From Chromobotia macracanthus (Eukaryota; Chordata; Actinopteri; Cypriniformes; Botiidae), in the NCBI GenBank assembly GCA_036877525.1, contig JAZGTH010000009.1:3117001-3181000 (forward strand): a stretch of DNA of 64,000 bases, given 5' to 3'. Numbering within the stretch: the stretch's first letter is position 1; each line of letters opens with the position of its first letter. Below the pieces are notes generated by a model, which was given only the letters and a program-made list of their open reading frames with translations, ran no database searches and had not been told where the DNA came from. Below, in pieces: positions 51,801 through 57,983 of this stretch. The position numbers and the translations under genes were made by a program.

Positions 51801-53648
51801 GGTTAAAAAACGTTCATTAAAAGTTCTCAGCGATCTGAAAAACTTCCTGCAGTAATGTTAGTAGAATACTTTTATAAAGTTATATATCATCAAAACTTTG
51901 TTCTTAAGTAGTTTGTGGGATGTTTAAAAAAAGTTACAGAATTAAAATATGCTTGAATAACGTTCTTAAAACCAAGAAATACGTTAATAGAAAACGTAAA
52001 AAATGGACTGTTTTGAATGTTCCTAGAGCTTTAAAATAACTTGTTTAATGTTTTTGTTACTTAATGGAAATGTTAAGGAAGCATTCTTACAACATTCACG
52101 GTCTGATTTATATGCCTGCTTATATGCAATGTAGACTAGATTTCACCAGATAGTTTGTGTCAACATGTTTTGTTTAGCAGTGTGACTACATTCTAAGTGG
52201 TTTGCATTTTATTCTAGTGCCTTTCCAAATTAAAAGTGATTCATAACATTTATGTAAGACATTGTCATGTAAAAGCAGCTGTGTTGCCCTCTTCATTAAG
52301 AAACACGCATTCTCTTCTAGTTCTTAGCTTTACTTATTTACTATTGCTTTTGATTAGGTGTTTAATTATAATTTTGTCAACATTTTGTAACTGGGTCAAA
52401 GTACAGCAGGAGGCAGCCAGACGAAGAGTCCTTTTGTGTGTTTGTACGAATGCACATCTGCCTGCATGTGGATGCTGGTGAGGTTGACACAGATGTGACA
52501 GCTTAGTCGGGTCGCAGTCTGCTTGCTCATGGCCAGCACATCATATATATTGTCAGTGTTTACGTGGGTTCATTTTGAGTGGAAAAGGGAGGAGACTTTA
52601 AACTTCAAAATGAGTTACAGGAGACCTTGATTTATGGATCCACTCTCTCTTCGTTTGGAATCACTGTGGTTGAACATGCAATATCTCAAAATGCATGCAT
52701 GTGTTAGTCTATTAGTTCAGTTTCACAGCGGGGGGAAATTTACAACACCAAAGCTGAAATCAGACTTTCCAAAGATGGGTGACTTTAGCATCTGTTTGGA
52801 AAGTGCAAGATACCCACACATCTGCAAGTGTTACAGAACCACATACAGCAGGGCCTGAAAGAATAAAGATTTATACAAATCCATTCTGGAATGCTTAAAA
52901 ACCAAACTGAGGTCACAGGCTTCAAAGCCTGGCAACTTTCACAGTGTTGCTCATAACCCCGATTGTGCAAAAAACAATAAATGTCCTCAACAAATGCAAA
53001 GCTTTTTGACACTTGCATATAGATGGTTATAATTATTGTAGAAATTATCACTTTACCATCTGCCTTAATCCATAATGACGTTAGCTTCATGCAGATATTG
53101 TTATCAGAATAAGCACATTGCTCATTATAATCCTGACAGAGACCCACAGGGTTTGTTCTCATGAAGCTTTGATTAGTCCTTTGACATGGTATTTTAGGCC
53201 TAGTTGGATGACTGTTAAATGGACCTTTTCTGCTTGCTTAAAGGGATAGTTTAAAAAAAAAAAGCAAATTCTTCCATCATTTACTCACCCTCAGGTCATT
53301 ACAAACCTGTGGATCACAAATAAGATGTTTTGAGAAAAGGGTGCCACTGTTGTTTGGTTATGAATGTACTTCAAAATATCTTTATTTGTGTTCCACAGAA
53401 GAAAAAAGTCATGTAGGTTTGGAATGACATTTGTTTACAGTGTGTGCTGGAAAAGCACATCTGCGATTTATTCCACTGACGGATGTTTAGGACTGTTACA
53501 TAAAGTTTAAATTTGTGTGTACTTCTCATTCCAGAGGCACCTGTCACCAGAGGACTTCTACAATGTTTTTGGGATGACTATTGAACAATTTGACCGTTTG
53601 GCCCTGTGGAAGAAAAATGACATGAAGAAGAAAGCTCGCTTGTTTTAA
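15117..53648 (+). CDS. ablim2: ABLIM2, actin-binding LIM protein 2 (complete; 4 LIM domains and villin headpiece)
   Basis: First exon 15117-15126 (MST) or alternatively 22182-22197, then: 27154-27309, 35659-35842, 36071-36183, 36470-36596, 37314-37407, 38736-38823, 39174-39232, 40055-40132, 40572-40715, 41358-41390, 42290-42407, 42702-42917, 46111-46212, 47300-47353, 49395-49438, 49597-49702, 50207-50265, 51268-51322, 51470-51477, 51645-51725, 53535-53648. All phases join: 680 aa from the distal start, 682 from the proximal. Numbering from the latter, LIM1 is about 30-80 (C30-x2-C33...H50-x2-C53-x2-C56), LIM2 about 89-140, LIM3 about 158-209 and LIM4 about 217-269. A Ser/Pro-rich linker with DELLDYKDLAALPK follows, then a headpiece from about 615 ending KKKARLF. 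GSSIWHPACRQAAR and YFRGSESGRSTPSLS point to ABLIM2 rather than ABLIM1 or ABLIM3. The protein links actin filaments to LIM partners and STARS/Rho signalling in muscle and neurons. Confidence 0.95.
15917..15958. repeat. Perfect inverted repeat, 14-bp arms
   Basis: CCTACATTAATGTT and its exact complement AACATTAATGTAGG flank a 14-nt spacer. Pairing stops at the arm ends, so the stem is too short for a usual pre-miRNA. Confidence 0.7.
17200..17356 (-). mobile_element. tRNA-derived SINE, antisense
   Basis: Read on the - strand it begins GTTCCTGTAGCTCATTTGGCAG (A-box region), has GGGTTTGACCCC as the B box, and ends in the cyprinid SINE body GCTTTGGATAAAAGCATCTAC followed by GAATGCATAA. The B box is diverged from GGTTCGA, so it is a retroposed copy and not a functional tRNA. 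Confidence 0.8.
19088..19122. repeat. (GT)n microsatellite
   Basis: About 16 uninterrupted GT dinucleotides. Confidence 0.95.
19771..20052 (+). mobile_element. CAGCTAAC-family MITE, copy 1
   Basis: Left end CCAACTAACAATTTTAGGTTGTAAGG and right end ...GGTCAGCTGG, with the family interior (TTCTGTAACATTTTGATAATGTTC, TTTGAGAGAACTTTTAGAGAATGTTA). Diverged at both termini. Confidence 0.75.
20960..21885. repeat. 27-bp minisatellite, about 34 copies
   Basis: Tandem units of the form GTGCGTGCTTTTCGTGCATTTAATC(T/G)A. Most are exactly 27 bp, with a few deletions between 21127 and 21370. Each unit carries several CpGs. Because 27 is a multiple of 3, both strands have long open frames made of 9-residue repeats (MRAFRAFNL and NARKARTRL); I do not treat these as genes. 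The array ends about 300 bp before the proximal ablim2 start. Confidence 0.97.
21900..22181 (+). promoter_or_regulatory. ablim2: Proximal CpG-island promoter and leader of ablim2
   Basis: A CpG-dense stretch (GGCGTCGCGTCGGGCGTCGCATG, then GACGCACGGCGCGGTCGCG) right after the minisatellite and before the ATG at 22182. No TATA box is seen. Confidence 0.55.
22182..22197 (+). CDS. ablim2: ablim2 proximal alternative first coding exon (MPEEK)
   Basis: ATG CCA GAA GAG AAA G followed by GTAACG. Phase 1 joins exon 2 in frame, giving MPEEK-AFQQQAVHG. It follows a CpG island, so transcription from here would give a protein differing only in its first residues. I know of no matching mammalian N-terminus, so its use is inferred from the splice signal and phase. 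Confidence 0.55.
22862..23117 (+). mobile_element. CAGCTAAC-family MITE, copy 2 (left end missing)
   Basis: Begins within the family interior (TTTTTTTAGATGTTGTATTAATGTTGTTG) and reaches the right end AACATTCACTGTTAGCTGGG. Confidence 0.8.
24235..24590 (+). mobile_element. Tc1/mariner transposase relic
   Basis: The DNA resembles the 3' part of a fish Tc1-like transposase: a GATCTAAACCCCACTGAACA stretch (the DLNPIEN-type region), TCTGACCTCACTGATGCTCT, then CCATGTTCCAACATCTAGTGGAAAGC and a CTTTCCTAAAAGAGTG block. Frameshifts and stops are frequent, so it is inactive. Terminal repeats are not seen. Confidence 0.75.
24768..25087 (+). mobile_element. CAGCTAAC-family MITE, copy 3 (complete)
   Basis: CCCAGCTAACAATTTTAG at the left and TTCCTGTTAGCTGGG at the right, 320 bp. 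The 11-bp terminal inverted repeat CCCAGCTAACA has one mismatch here (AGGAA|ACAG variant just inside). CTA flanks both ends, a possible 3-bp target duplication. Confidence 0.85.
26088..26337. repeat. CA-rich microsatellite (CACACAGACAG, CACGCACAGACG variants)
   Basis: About 250 bp of CA dinucleotides interrupted by GA and CG steps, forming loose 8-12 bp higher-order units. It gives spurious open frames in all six registers. Confidence 0.95.
27443..27800 (+). mobile_element. CAGCTAAC-family MITE, copy 4 (ends eroded)
   Basis: Starts GTGAACAATTTTAGGTTGTAAGAACG and ends near TCTGGAAACGTTTCTAGTAG. The interior matches the family. Confidence 0.75.
33566..33597. repeat. Perfect hairpin, 11-bp arms
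   Basis: CCCGCTCTCAT and ATGAGAGCGGG flank a 10-nt loop in ablim2 intron 2. It is GC-rich relative to its surroundings. Confidence 0.65.
34114..34453 (-). mobile_element. CAGCTAAC-family MITE, copy 5 (complete, inverted)
   Basis: CCCAGCTAACAGGGAACGTTC at the left and AACCTAAAATTGTTAGCTGAG at the right, 340 bp. Confidence 0.85.
35136..35458 (-). mobile_element. CAGCTAAC-family MITE, copy 6 (inverted)
   Basis: CCCAGCGAATGGGGAACG at the left and CAACCTAAAATTGTTAGATGGG at the right. It ends 200 bp before ablim2 exon 3. Confidence 0.8.
36286..36469 (+). repeat. CT-rich microsatellite forming the polypyrimidine tract of ablim2 exon 5
   Basis: About 180 bp of CTCTCT with scattered C, T and ATCT interruptions runs straight into the TCTCTGCAG acceptor at 36469. 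The whole 3' half of this 286-bp intron is pyrimidine. Confidence 0.93.
36831..36880. repeat. (TAC)n-(TAT)n microsatellite in ablim2 intron
   Basis: About ten TAC units followed by about six TAT units. Confidence 0.9.
37408..38735. other. ablim2 intron between exons 6 and 7
   Basis: 1.3 kb, AT-rich. No repeat family or extra exon recognised. Confidence 0.5.
39434..39758 (+). mobile_element. CAGCTAAC-family MITE, copy 7
   Basis: CTCAGCTAACAATTTTACATTG at the left and GTTTCCTGTTAGCTGG at the right, 325 bp, in the intron before exon 9. Confidence 0.85.
41482..41580. repeat. 11-bp tandem repeat, about nine copies
   Basis: Units CACGGTGT(G/A)TT in an ordered mixture of G and A variants, 90 bp after exon 11 of ablim2. 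Confidence 0.9.
41661..42110 (+). mobile_element. CAGCTAAC-family MITE, copy 8 (longest, with internal duplications)
   Basis: Both termini are intact (CCCAGCTAACAATTTTAG and GTTCCCTGTTAGCTGGG). At 450 bp it is longer than the usual 320-340 bp because parts of the interior are repeated (two TTACTGTAAAAA/TTACTGCAAAAA blocks near 41955 and 42027). Confidence 0.85.
43195..43554 (-). mobile_element. CAGCTAAC-family MITE, copy 9 (inverted)
   Basis: CTCAGCTAACAGGGACGTTTC at the left and CAACCCAAAATTTTAAGCTGGG at the right. Confidence 0.8.
44724..44886. mobile_element. AAAGCTGCAAT-family MITE, truncated
   Basis: Shares GCCAAACTGACAT, then GCTCAATAACTGATTTTTGTTCATTTTTAAC (here GCTTAATAACTG...) and the terminal TTGCAGCTTTAA with the copy at 57677-57983. 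Confidence 0.7.
45545..45878 (+). mobile_element. CAGCTAAC-family MITE, copy 10 (diverged)
   Basis: CCCAGGCAATAATTTTATATAGTAAG at the left and AACGTTCTTTGTTACGTGGG at the right, 230 bp before exon 14. Confidence 0.7.
47354..49394. other. ablim2 intron between exons 15 and 16
   Basis: 2 kb. Its first quarter is the TGTGTCCCAATT element at 47383-47850. The rest is AT-rich with no exon recognised. Confidence 0.5.
47383..47850. mobile_element. Inverted-repeat DNA element with TGYRTCCCAATTC ends
   Basis: The left end TGTGTCCCAATTCTATACTAT is mirrored by the right end ATAGTATACGAATTGGGATGCA. It is about 470 bp with no transposase frame. A truncated relative lies at about 4480-4560. Confidence 0.75.
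50012..50056 (+). mobile_element. SINE tail fragment
   Basis: AAGTCGGTTTGGATAAAAGC followed by ATTTATTGAATGAATAAA matches the 3' body of the SINE at 17200-17356. Confidence 0.55.
51470..51477 (+). CDS. ablim2: ablim2 8-nt microexon (exon 20)
   Basis: AGTACAAG between a TTATTAG acceptor and a GTAAGT donor. With the G ending exon 19 it codes E-Y-K, joining GGMR to VYPYDM exactly as in human ABLIM2 (MREYKIYPYDS). Skipping it would shift the frame and remove the headpiece. Confidence 0.9.
51770..52096 (-). mobile_element. CAGCTAAC-family MITE, copy 11 (inverted, right end eroded)
   Basis: CTCAGTTAACAGGGAATGTTCTG at the left; the right end fades near CATTCTTACAACATTC. The copy begins 45 bp after the donor of exon 21. 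Confidence 0.75.
53237..53440. mobile_element. Cyprinid MITE (AAAGGGATAGTT type), partial
   Basis: Starts AAAGGGATAGTTTAAAAAAA, then CATCATTTACTCACCCTCAGGTCATTACAAACC, and later GTGTTCCACAGAAG and GTAGGTTTGGAATGACAT. Related to the element at 8524-8748; the right terminus is missing. Confidence 0.75.
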
Positions 53649-56600
53649 ACGTGCCGAATTCCTCAAAGGAAAACAAAGATAAAGAAATAAACCTCGTCTC
53701 AGCTGCCGCGTGTGCGTGGAGGGACAAGTGTGAGAGAAATATATTCGCCCCTCCATTCTTTTGCATAGCTGCTGTAATCCCATCTCACACCAAGTAAGAG
53801 GGAGTGTGTCGACACGCTTTCACAATGCTGACGATGTTTGCCCCTAGCTTTGTGTGTGAACGCCACACCACGTGAACTGAATGTCATTCTTGTGTCAGAG
53901 AGACCGGAGTCAGAACTGAGCTCAATTCTCAGTGACTCTCCTCGTTTTTCACATCTTTTGTCTTGTTGATCTCACTCCCTCATCCGTCTTTTCCCGCAAA
54001 TCTATATTTTCTCGCATTGATCCACTTTCTTTACATTTTATACTGCTGACAAACATGGCCAATCATCTCTATTTATAAGTCTGTTTATGCTATATAATAC
54101 TGTGTATTTCACACTGTTTGTGTCATTGCCTGTTTTTCTGAATGTTGTTTAACTTTAAAGGCTTGTCCTCGTCTACTCATAGGTTGTGAATTCACTAAGA
54201 AATACATGCATCTGCTTATAGTGGCAGTTATTTACACGGCTGTTTGCATTGTTCTAATGTGTGATTTGCTACAGCTGTTATGCAAATCGGGTAACCGGGC
54301 ATCTGGATATCATAAATGTTTGGTCAATTTAAAAAATATTGATATTGTACTCAAAACTGTTTTAATTTTAATGAAAATTTGTTTATTAGCGCAAGGTAAT
54401 TGATCGTGTTTTGTGAATAAAGTGCAATCTATAGTATTATAAGACAAATTTACATAGAAAGAGGCGTGTCCCTGCTGTAAGTAATTGCAGTTGCCTAATT
54501 TAAATACAGCGCAATACTATTCCGATGAATTTAGCGACTGCATTGCAAAAAAAAAACTTTGCTTCCTTAAATTTTTGAGTTTAATTAATTTGGTTGTCAC
54601 AAGTCATTTCAACTTACTCTTTGTGATCTTGACTTGTGTGGAGTTGAGGTAACTTAAATAGTTAGAAAATTGCTTAACCTATTTTTCTCAGTTATACCAG
54701 TCAGGTTTGAAATATTAAGTTGAAATGACTTGTATAGCCAAGTTGATTAAACTTAAAAATTTAAGGAAGCAAGTGTGGTTAAGTTGGATTGTGAGGGGTT
54801 AGCAAATAAGATGCCGAATAAAATTAAATGCAGCACGCAAAAGTAGCGCCAGTAAAGTTGCTCCTTATACCGTTTGCTCAGTGTCTCTCCTCCTTTCTCT
54901 GCACCAAGACAAGATAGGCAGCCACTGTTTGGCTCTAATATCTATCATGTAATACCAGTTTTATGGAAGTTTATTCACCCATGGCTTTAGCATGACCAGG
55001 CCAAAGACTCAGAGCAAGGACCCATCAATCTTGTGATCAAAGCACCTCATAGCTCATTTGTTTAACAGTTCATACTGTTGCTGTGAGTGCTGATAGCTGG
55101 AAAAACACATAACCTTTGTGTTACATTATGAATTTGTTTGGTTTTTCAGGTTAATGTGTGATCTATCATAAGAGACTTGACATTGCAGTTATTCAATAAG
55201 ACATTAGTTGTTGTTTGTCGTCATTTGATAATGGGGCTTCACATACTCTCTCCATACATTGTGCACAGTATGTATAGTCGTGTATATACATTATTACCTT
55301 CATCTTATCAAACATTAAGTATTTACATTGCATTATACATCTACATTATTCATGTGCTCACAGTAAAGCAAGATGGTTTTTTTAGTTTATACAGAAGTTT
55401 ACCAGAGACATTTATTTTGCCGTTTTCAAATGATTGCAGCATTGACTTTAGCATGAAGCCAAAGGTAACCTATTCTGTAGCAATTAACAATGCCAATATA
55501 ACAGCACATAATAAAGCATGCAGCTCAGTGGCGCTTCATTTGAAACCTGGATATGATTGTTTGTTTTTTATTTGTAAATGCGTGTTGCAGTATAATAATA
55601 TAAATGTCTGTTACACAGAACATGTCACCCTGTGGGCATGCACAGCTAGCAGAAGCATCTTTTAATGGCTTCATATGGAATTGAACACTAGAGTATAATC
55701 ATGACATTGTTATCTGTTTGATTTGTTGAGGTTTTTGAGAGAGTGAAATCAGTGTTTGCTTTTTCAGGAACTTTCTTAAGTTTCCTCTCCACCATGTCTG
55801 TTCTAGTTAGTTGACATTCAATTTGGTTCTTTTGCTAATGCTCATGACCCAAGTTAGGCGGTAAAAGCAAAGTGTTTCTTCTTTAATTCTATTATTATAT
55901 TACTAAAAGATCAATTATCATGAAAAAACATTCAGTAAACTCAGCTTTGACTAATGATAACCAATGATAACCATGTGTAACGTGCCTATATCTTGTATAA
56001 TATCAAGGCATCTTTTATAACTGGGGAACCTGTCAGACTGTTTTGCATCAGTGTTGATTATGAAAGTGTGGCGTTTTTAAGCAACTCATGTACATATACA
56101 AATCTGTTTTCTTTAAGGCTGTAATGTAATGCTGTAATGCTGTAACCTTCCCAGATGAACGGAGGACGCTCAGTGTAGTATTTCATTGTATTTAAACAGC
56201 TGGAGAAACAAGAACGCATGTGGTACTCACCTTCAGTTTGGTGGTCCAATAGTTCAGACTGGGTGAGTTCAGATCACTGGGTGTTCAGTCATCTTATTCA
56301 TTCTATAACAGCATTATTATAACCTTATAATAAAGCAGACTTAAATTTTAAAGATTAAAGCAAACTGTATCTGCGTTGGTTCATTTTTGTATTTGTGAAA
56401 TGTGATTTTCTTTGTGTCGTGCATCTTTGTCTGGATGAGAACAGACGCATTACTGCGACCCAAGAAAACTTTGACCCTACAGATCTGTAAGCTGTCATTA
56501 CTCCTGTTAGAAATGAAGAGACAGCGCCTGGGTCTGTTTTTCAAGTACTTTATTTTCTGTCTAGAAGTTTGAGACGTTTTTATGAGGTTTTATGATCTGC

Positions 56601-56879
56601 GGTCACACTGAAAGTCCTTTTGTTTGGTTTCCCATGAGTGTGCTTGAGTTTGTGTCAGTATGTCAGCTAACAAAAACTGTGATTGTTAAGTGAAGTACTG
56701 AATGGGAAAAACTGTAAATGCATCCTTTCCCCCCCACAATGTCTTTGATTTGCTTTGCAATAAATATCAATATTCGTCTCAATAAATACATCAACCTGAG
56801 TGTCGTTCTGCAAAATTATTCTTTTAAAATAACATGATTTAACATAAAGATAAACCGAGACCTCTTAAAGGTAACGCCT
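53649..56879. other. ablim2 3' UTR and spacer
   Basis: AATAAA at 54416-54421 probably ends the main ablim2 transcript; further AATAAA signals near 56758 and 56783 could serve longer forms. The spacer contains an inverted-repeat MITE at 54541-54775 and an unassigned 162-codon open frame at 55177-55665 in AT-rich DNA with no recognisable domain. Confidence 0.5.
54541..54775. mobile_element. MITE with about 60-bp imperfect terminal inverted repeats
   Basis: CTTTGCTTCCTTAAATTTTTGAGTTTAAT...CAAGTCATTTCAACTTA at the left is mirrored by AAGTTGAAATGACTTG...ATTAAACTTAAAAATTTAAGGAAGCAAG at the right. The two arms make up about half of the 235-bp element, so its transcript could fold into a long hairpin. 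Confidence 0.75.
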
Positions 56880-57055
56880 CCTGGTTCTATTGGCTGGCGG
56901 TTGTGTATAGCGCTGTCGGATTGGCTGAAGCGGTTGTCAATCTCGGCTTGTTTTGACAGCGGTTCCGGGAGCGGAGAAATGAATGGGCAGAACGGAGGCG
57001 ACCGTCAGCAAGTGAACCCGGGTCCGAGACGAGCCCATTGTCTGGTGATAAAGCC
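56880..57055 (+). promoter_or_regulatory. CpG-rich promoter with two inverted CCAAT boxes
   Basis: ATTGG (inverted CCAAT) at 56889-56893 and 56930-56934 lie 41 bp apart, followed by GGTTCCGGGAGCGGAG and a GC-rich leader. Two upstream ATGs (56979 and 56983) are out of frame with the better start at 57056. Confidence 0.6.
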
Positions 57056-57077
57056 ATGGCGGAAAATAACGGGGAAG
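57056..57077 (+). CDS. First exon of the next gene downstream, perhaps afap1
   Basis: ATG GCG GAA AAT AAC GGG GAA G, then GTAAGA. The start is in an ideal Kozak context (AAAGCCATGGCGG) under a CpG promoter. The peptide MAENNGE is too short to identify. In human the gene downstream of ABLIM2 on the same strand is AFAP1, whose first exon is non-coding, so this may be the afap1 leader with the apparent start acting as a short upstream frame. A frame starting at 56979 (MNGQNGGDRQQ...) also runs to the same donor. The remaining exons must lie beyond 64000 or were not recognised. Confidence 0.35.
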
Positions 57078-57469
57078 GTAAGATGTCACCATTGAAATTA
57101 TTACCCGGTTATTTCTATTGGTCCCAATTTGTGCGAAAATGAGCCTTGAAATGTTGAAAATGACTTGAAACGGTCATCTATGAAATGTTTTCACGTTTAT
57201 CGAGTCAGACGACGTGACGTTTCATTGTTGTTATGGGCTGGACGTGTGCTATGTGTTTTATTTAACCTGTTATTAAAATAAGAGTATATTAATTTTCCCC
57301 GCAGAGGTAAGAGTACTGTTTGGCTTGCTTTTCGTTGTTTCTGTCCATGCTGAACACATAACTGCTGCAGAGTTTTACGTCCTGCATTAATATCGCACAT
57401 TTTCTGCACTTTTTTCGACACCTTTCATTGTTTAAAACTGCGTCCGAGCACAAAGACGTCCTGATGGCG

Positions 57470-57488
57470 TGACGTCACCGTGACGTCA
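57470..57488. promoter_or_regulatory. Two tandem CREs, 11-bp period
   Basis: TGACGTCA at 57470-57477 and again at 57481-57488, separated by CCG. The spacing is one helical turn. They lie in a small CpG-rich patch 400 bp after the donor at 57078, ahead of GATCAGCTGG and a CCCGGGCCGC stretch. Confidence 0.7.
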
Positions 57489-57676
57489 CCGCCGATCAGC
57501 TGGCGTCTGGACCCGGGCCGCAGATCATGCAGAGGGGCAGGTGGTCACTAGTAAGGGCACTGAAGTGTGGTCGGGAGAGGTGCATGGATAAATTATGTAG
57601 AAAACATCCAATTAATTCAATACTATGCTGTGGGGTGACTCTTAAACCTCTGGGAAAGTGCAAATGGATTGCACAA

Positions 57677-57983
57677 TTAAAGCTGCAGTCCTTAACATCT
57701 CTAATCCTTCACATCTCTACTGCCATCTCTGAAGCATAGAAGTTGCAGGTTACTTTACGTACGTTTCATTGCATATGTTGAAGTCAAACGAAGCCAAACT
57801 GACATGCCCCAAAAAATCGGACCCGACAGCTAATATATGAATCATTACTGTAAACTTTGTGCCATTGTGAATTATGGCAAGGTAAGGAGATTGTGTTGGA
57901 CATTGAACACTGATTTGATGTGTATTTGCTCAATAACTGATTTTTGTTCATTTTTAACCTATGAAGTTATGGATTGCAGCTTT
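57677..57983. mobile_element. AAAGCTGCAAT-family MITE, complete copy
   Basis: TTAAAGCTGCAGTCC at the left and GGATTGCAGCTTT at the right. The interior (CCATCTCTGAAGCATA...GTTGCAGG) is shared with 7948-8260. Confidence 0.8.

Larger units (their letters stand above)
51726..53534. other. Last intron of ablim2
   Basis: 1.8 kb. Holds MITE copy 11 (51770-52096) and a cyprinid MITE piece at 53237-53440. No exon recognised. Confidence 0.5.

Noticed and set aside
55177..55665. 162-codon + strand frame after ablim2
   Set aside because: AT-rich, low-complexity translation without domain, start context or splice support; probably chance within spacer or extended 3' UTR.
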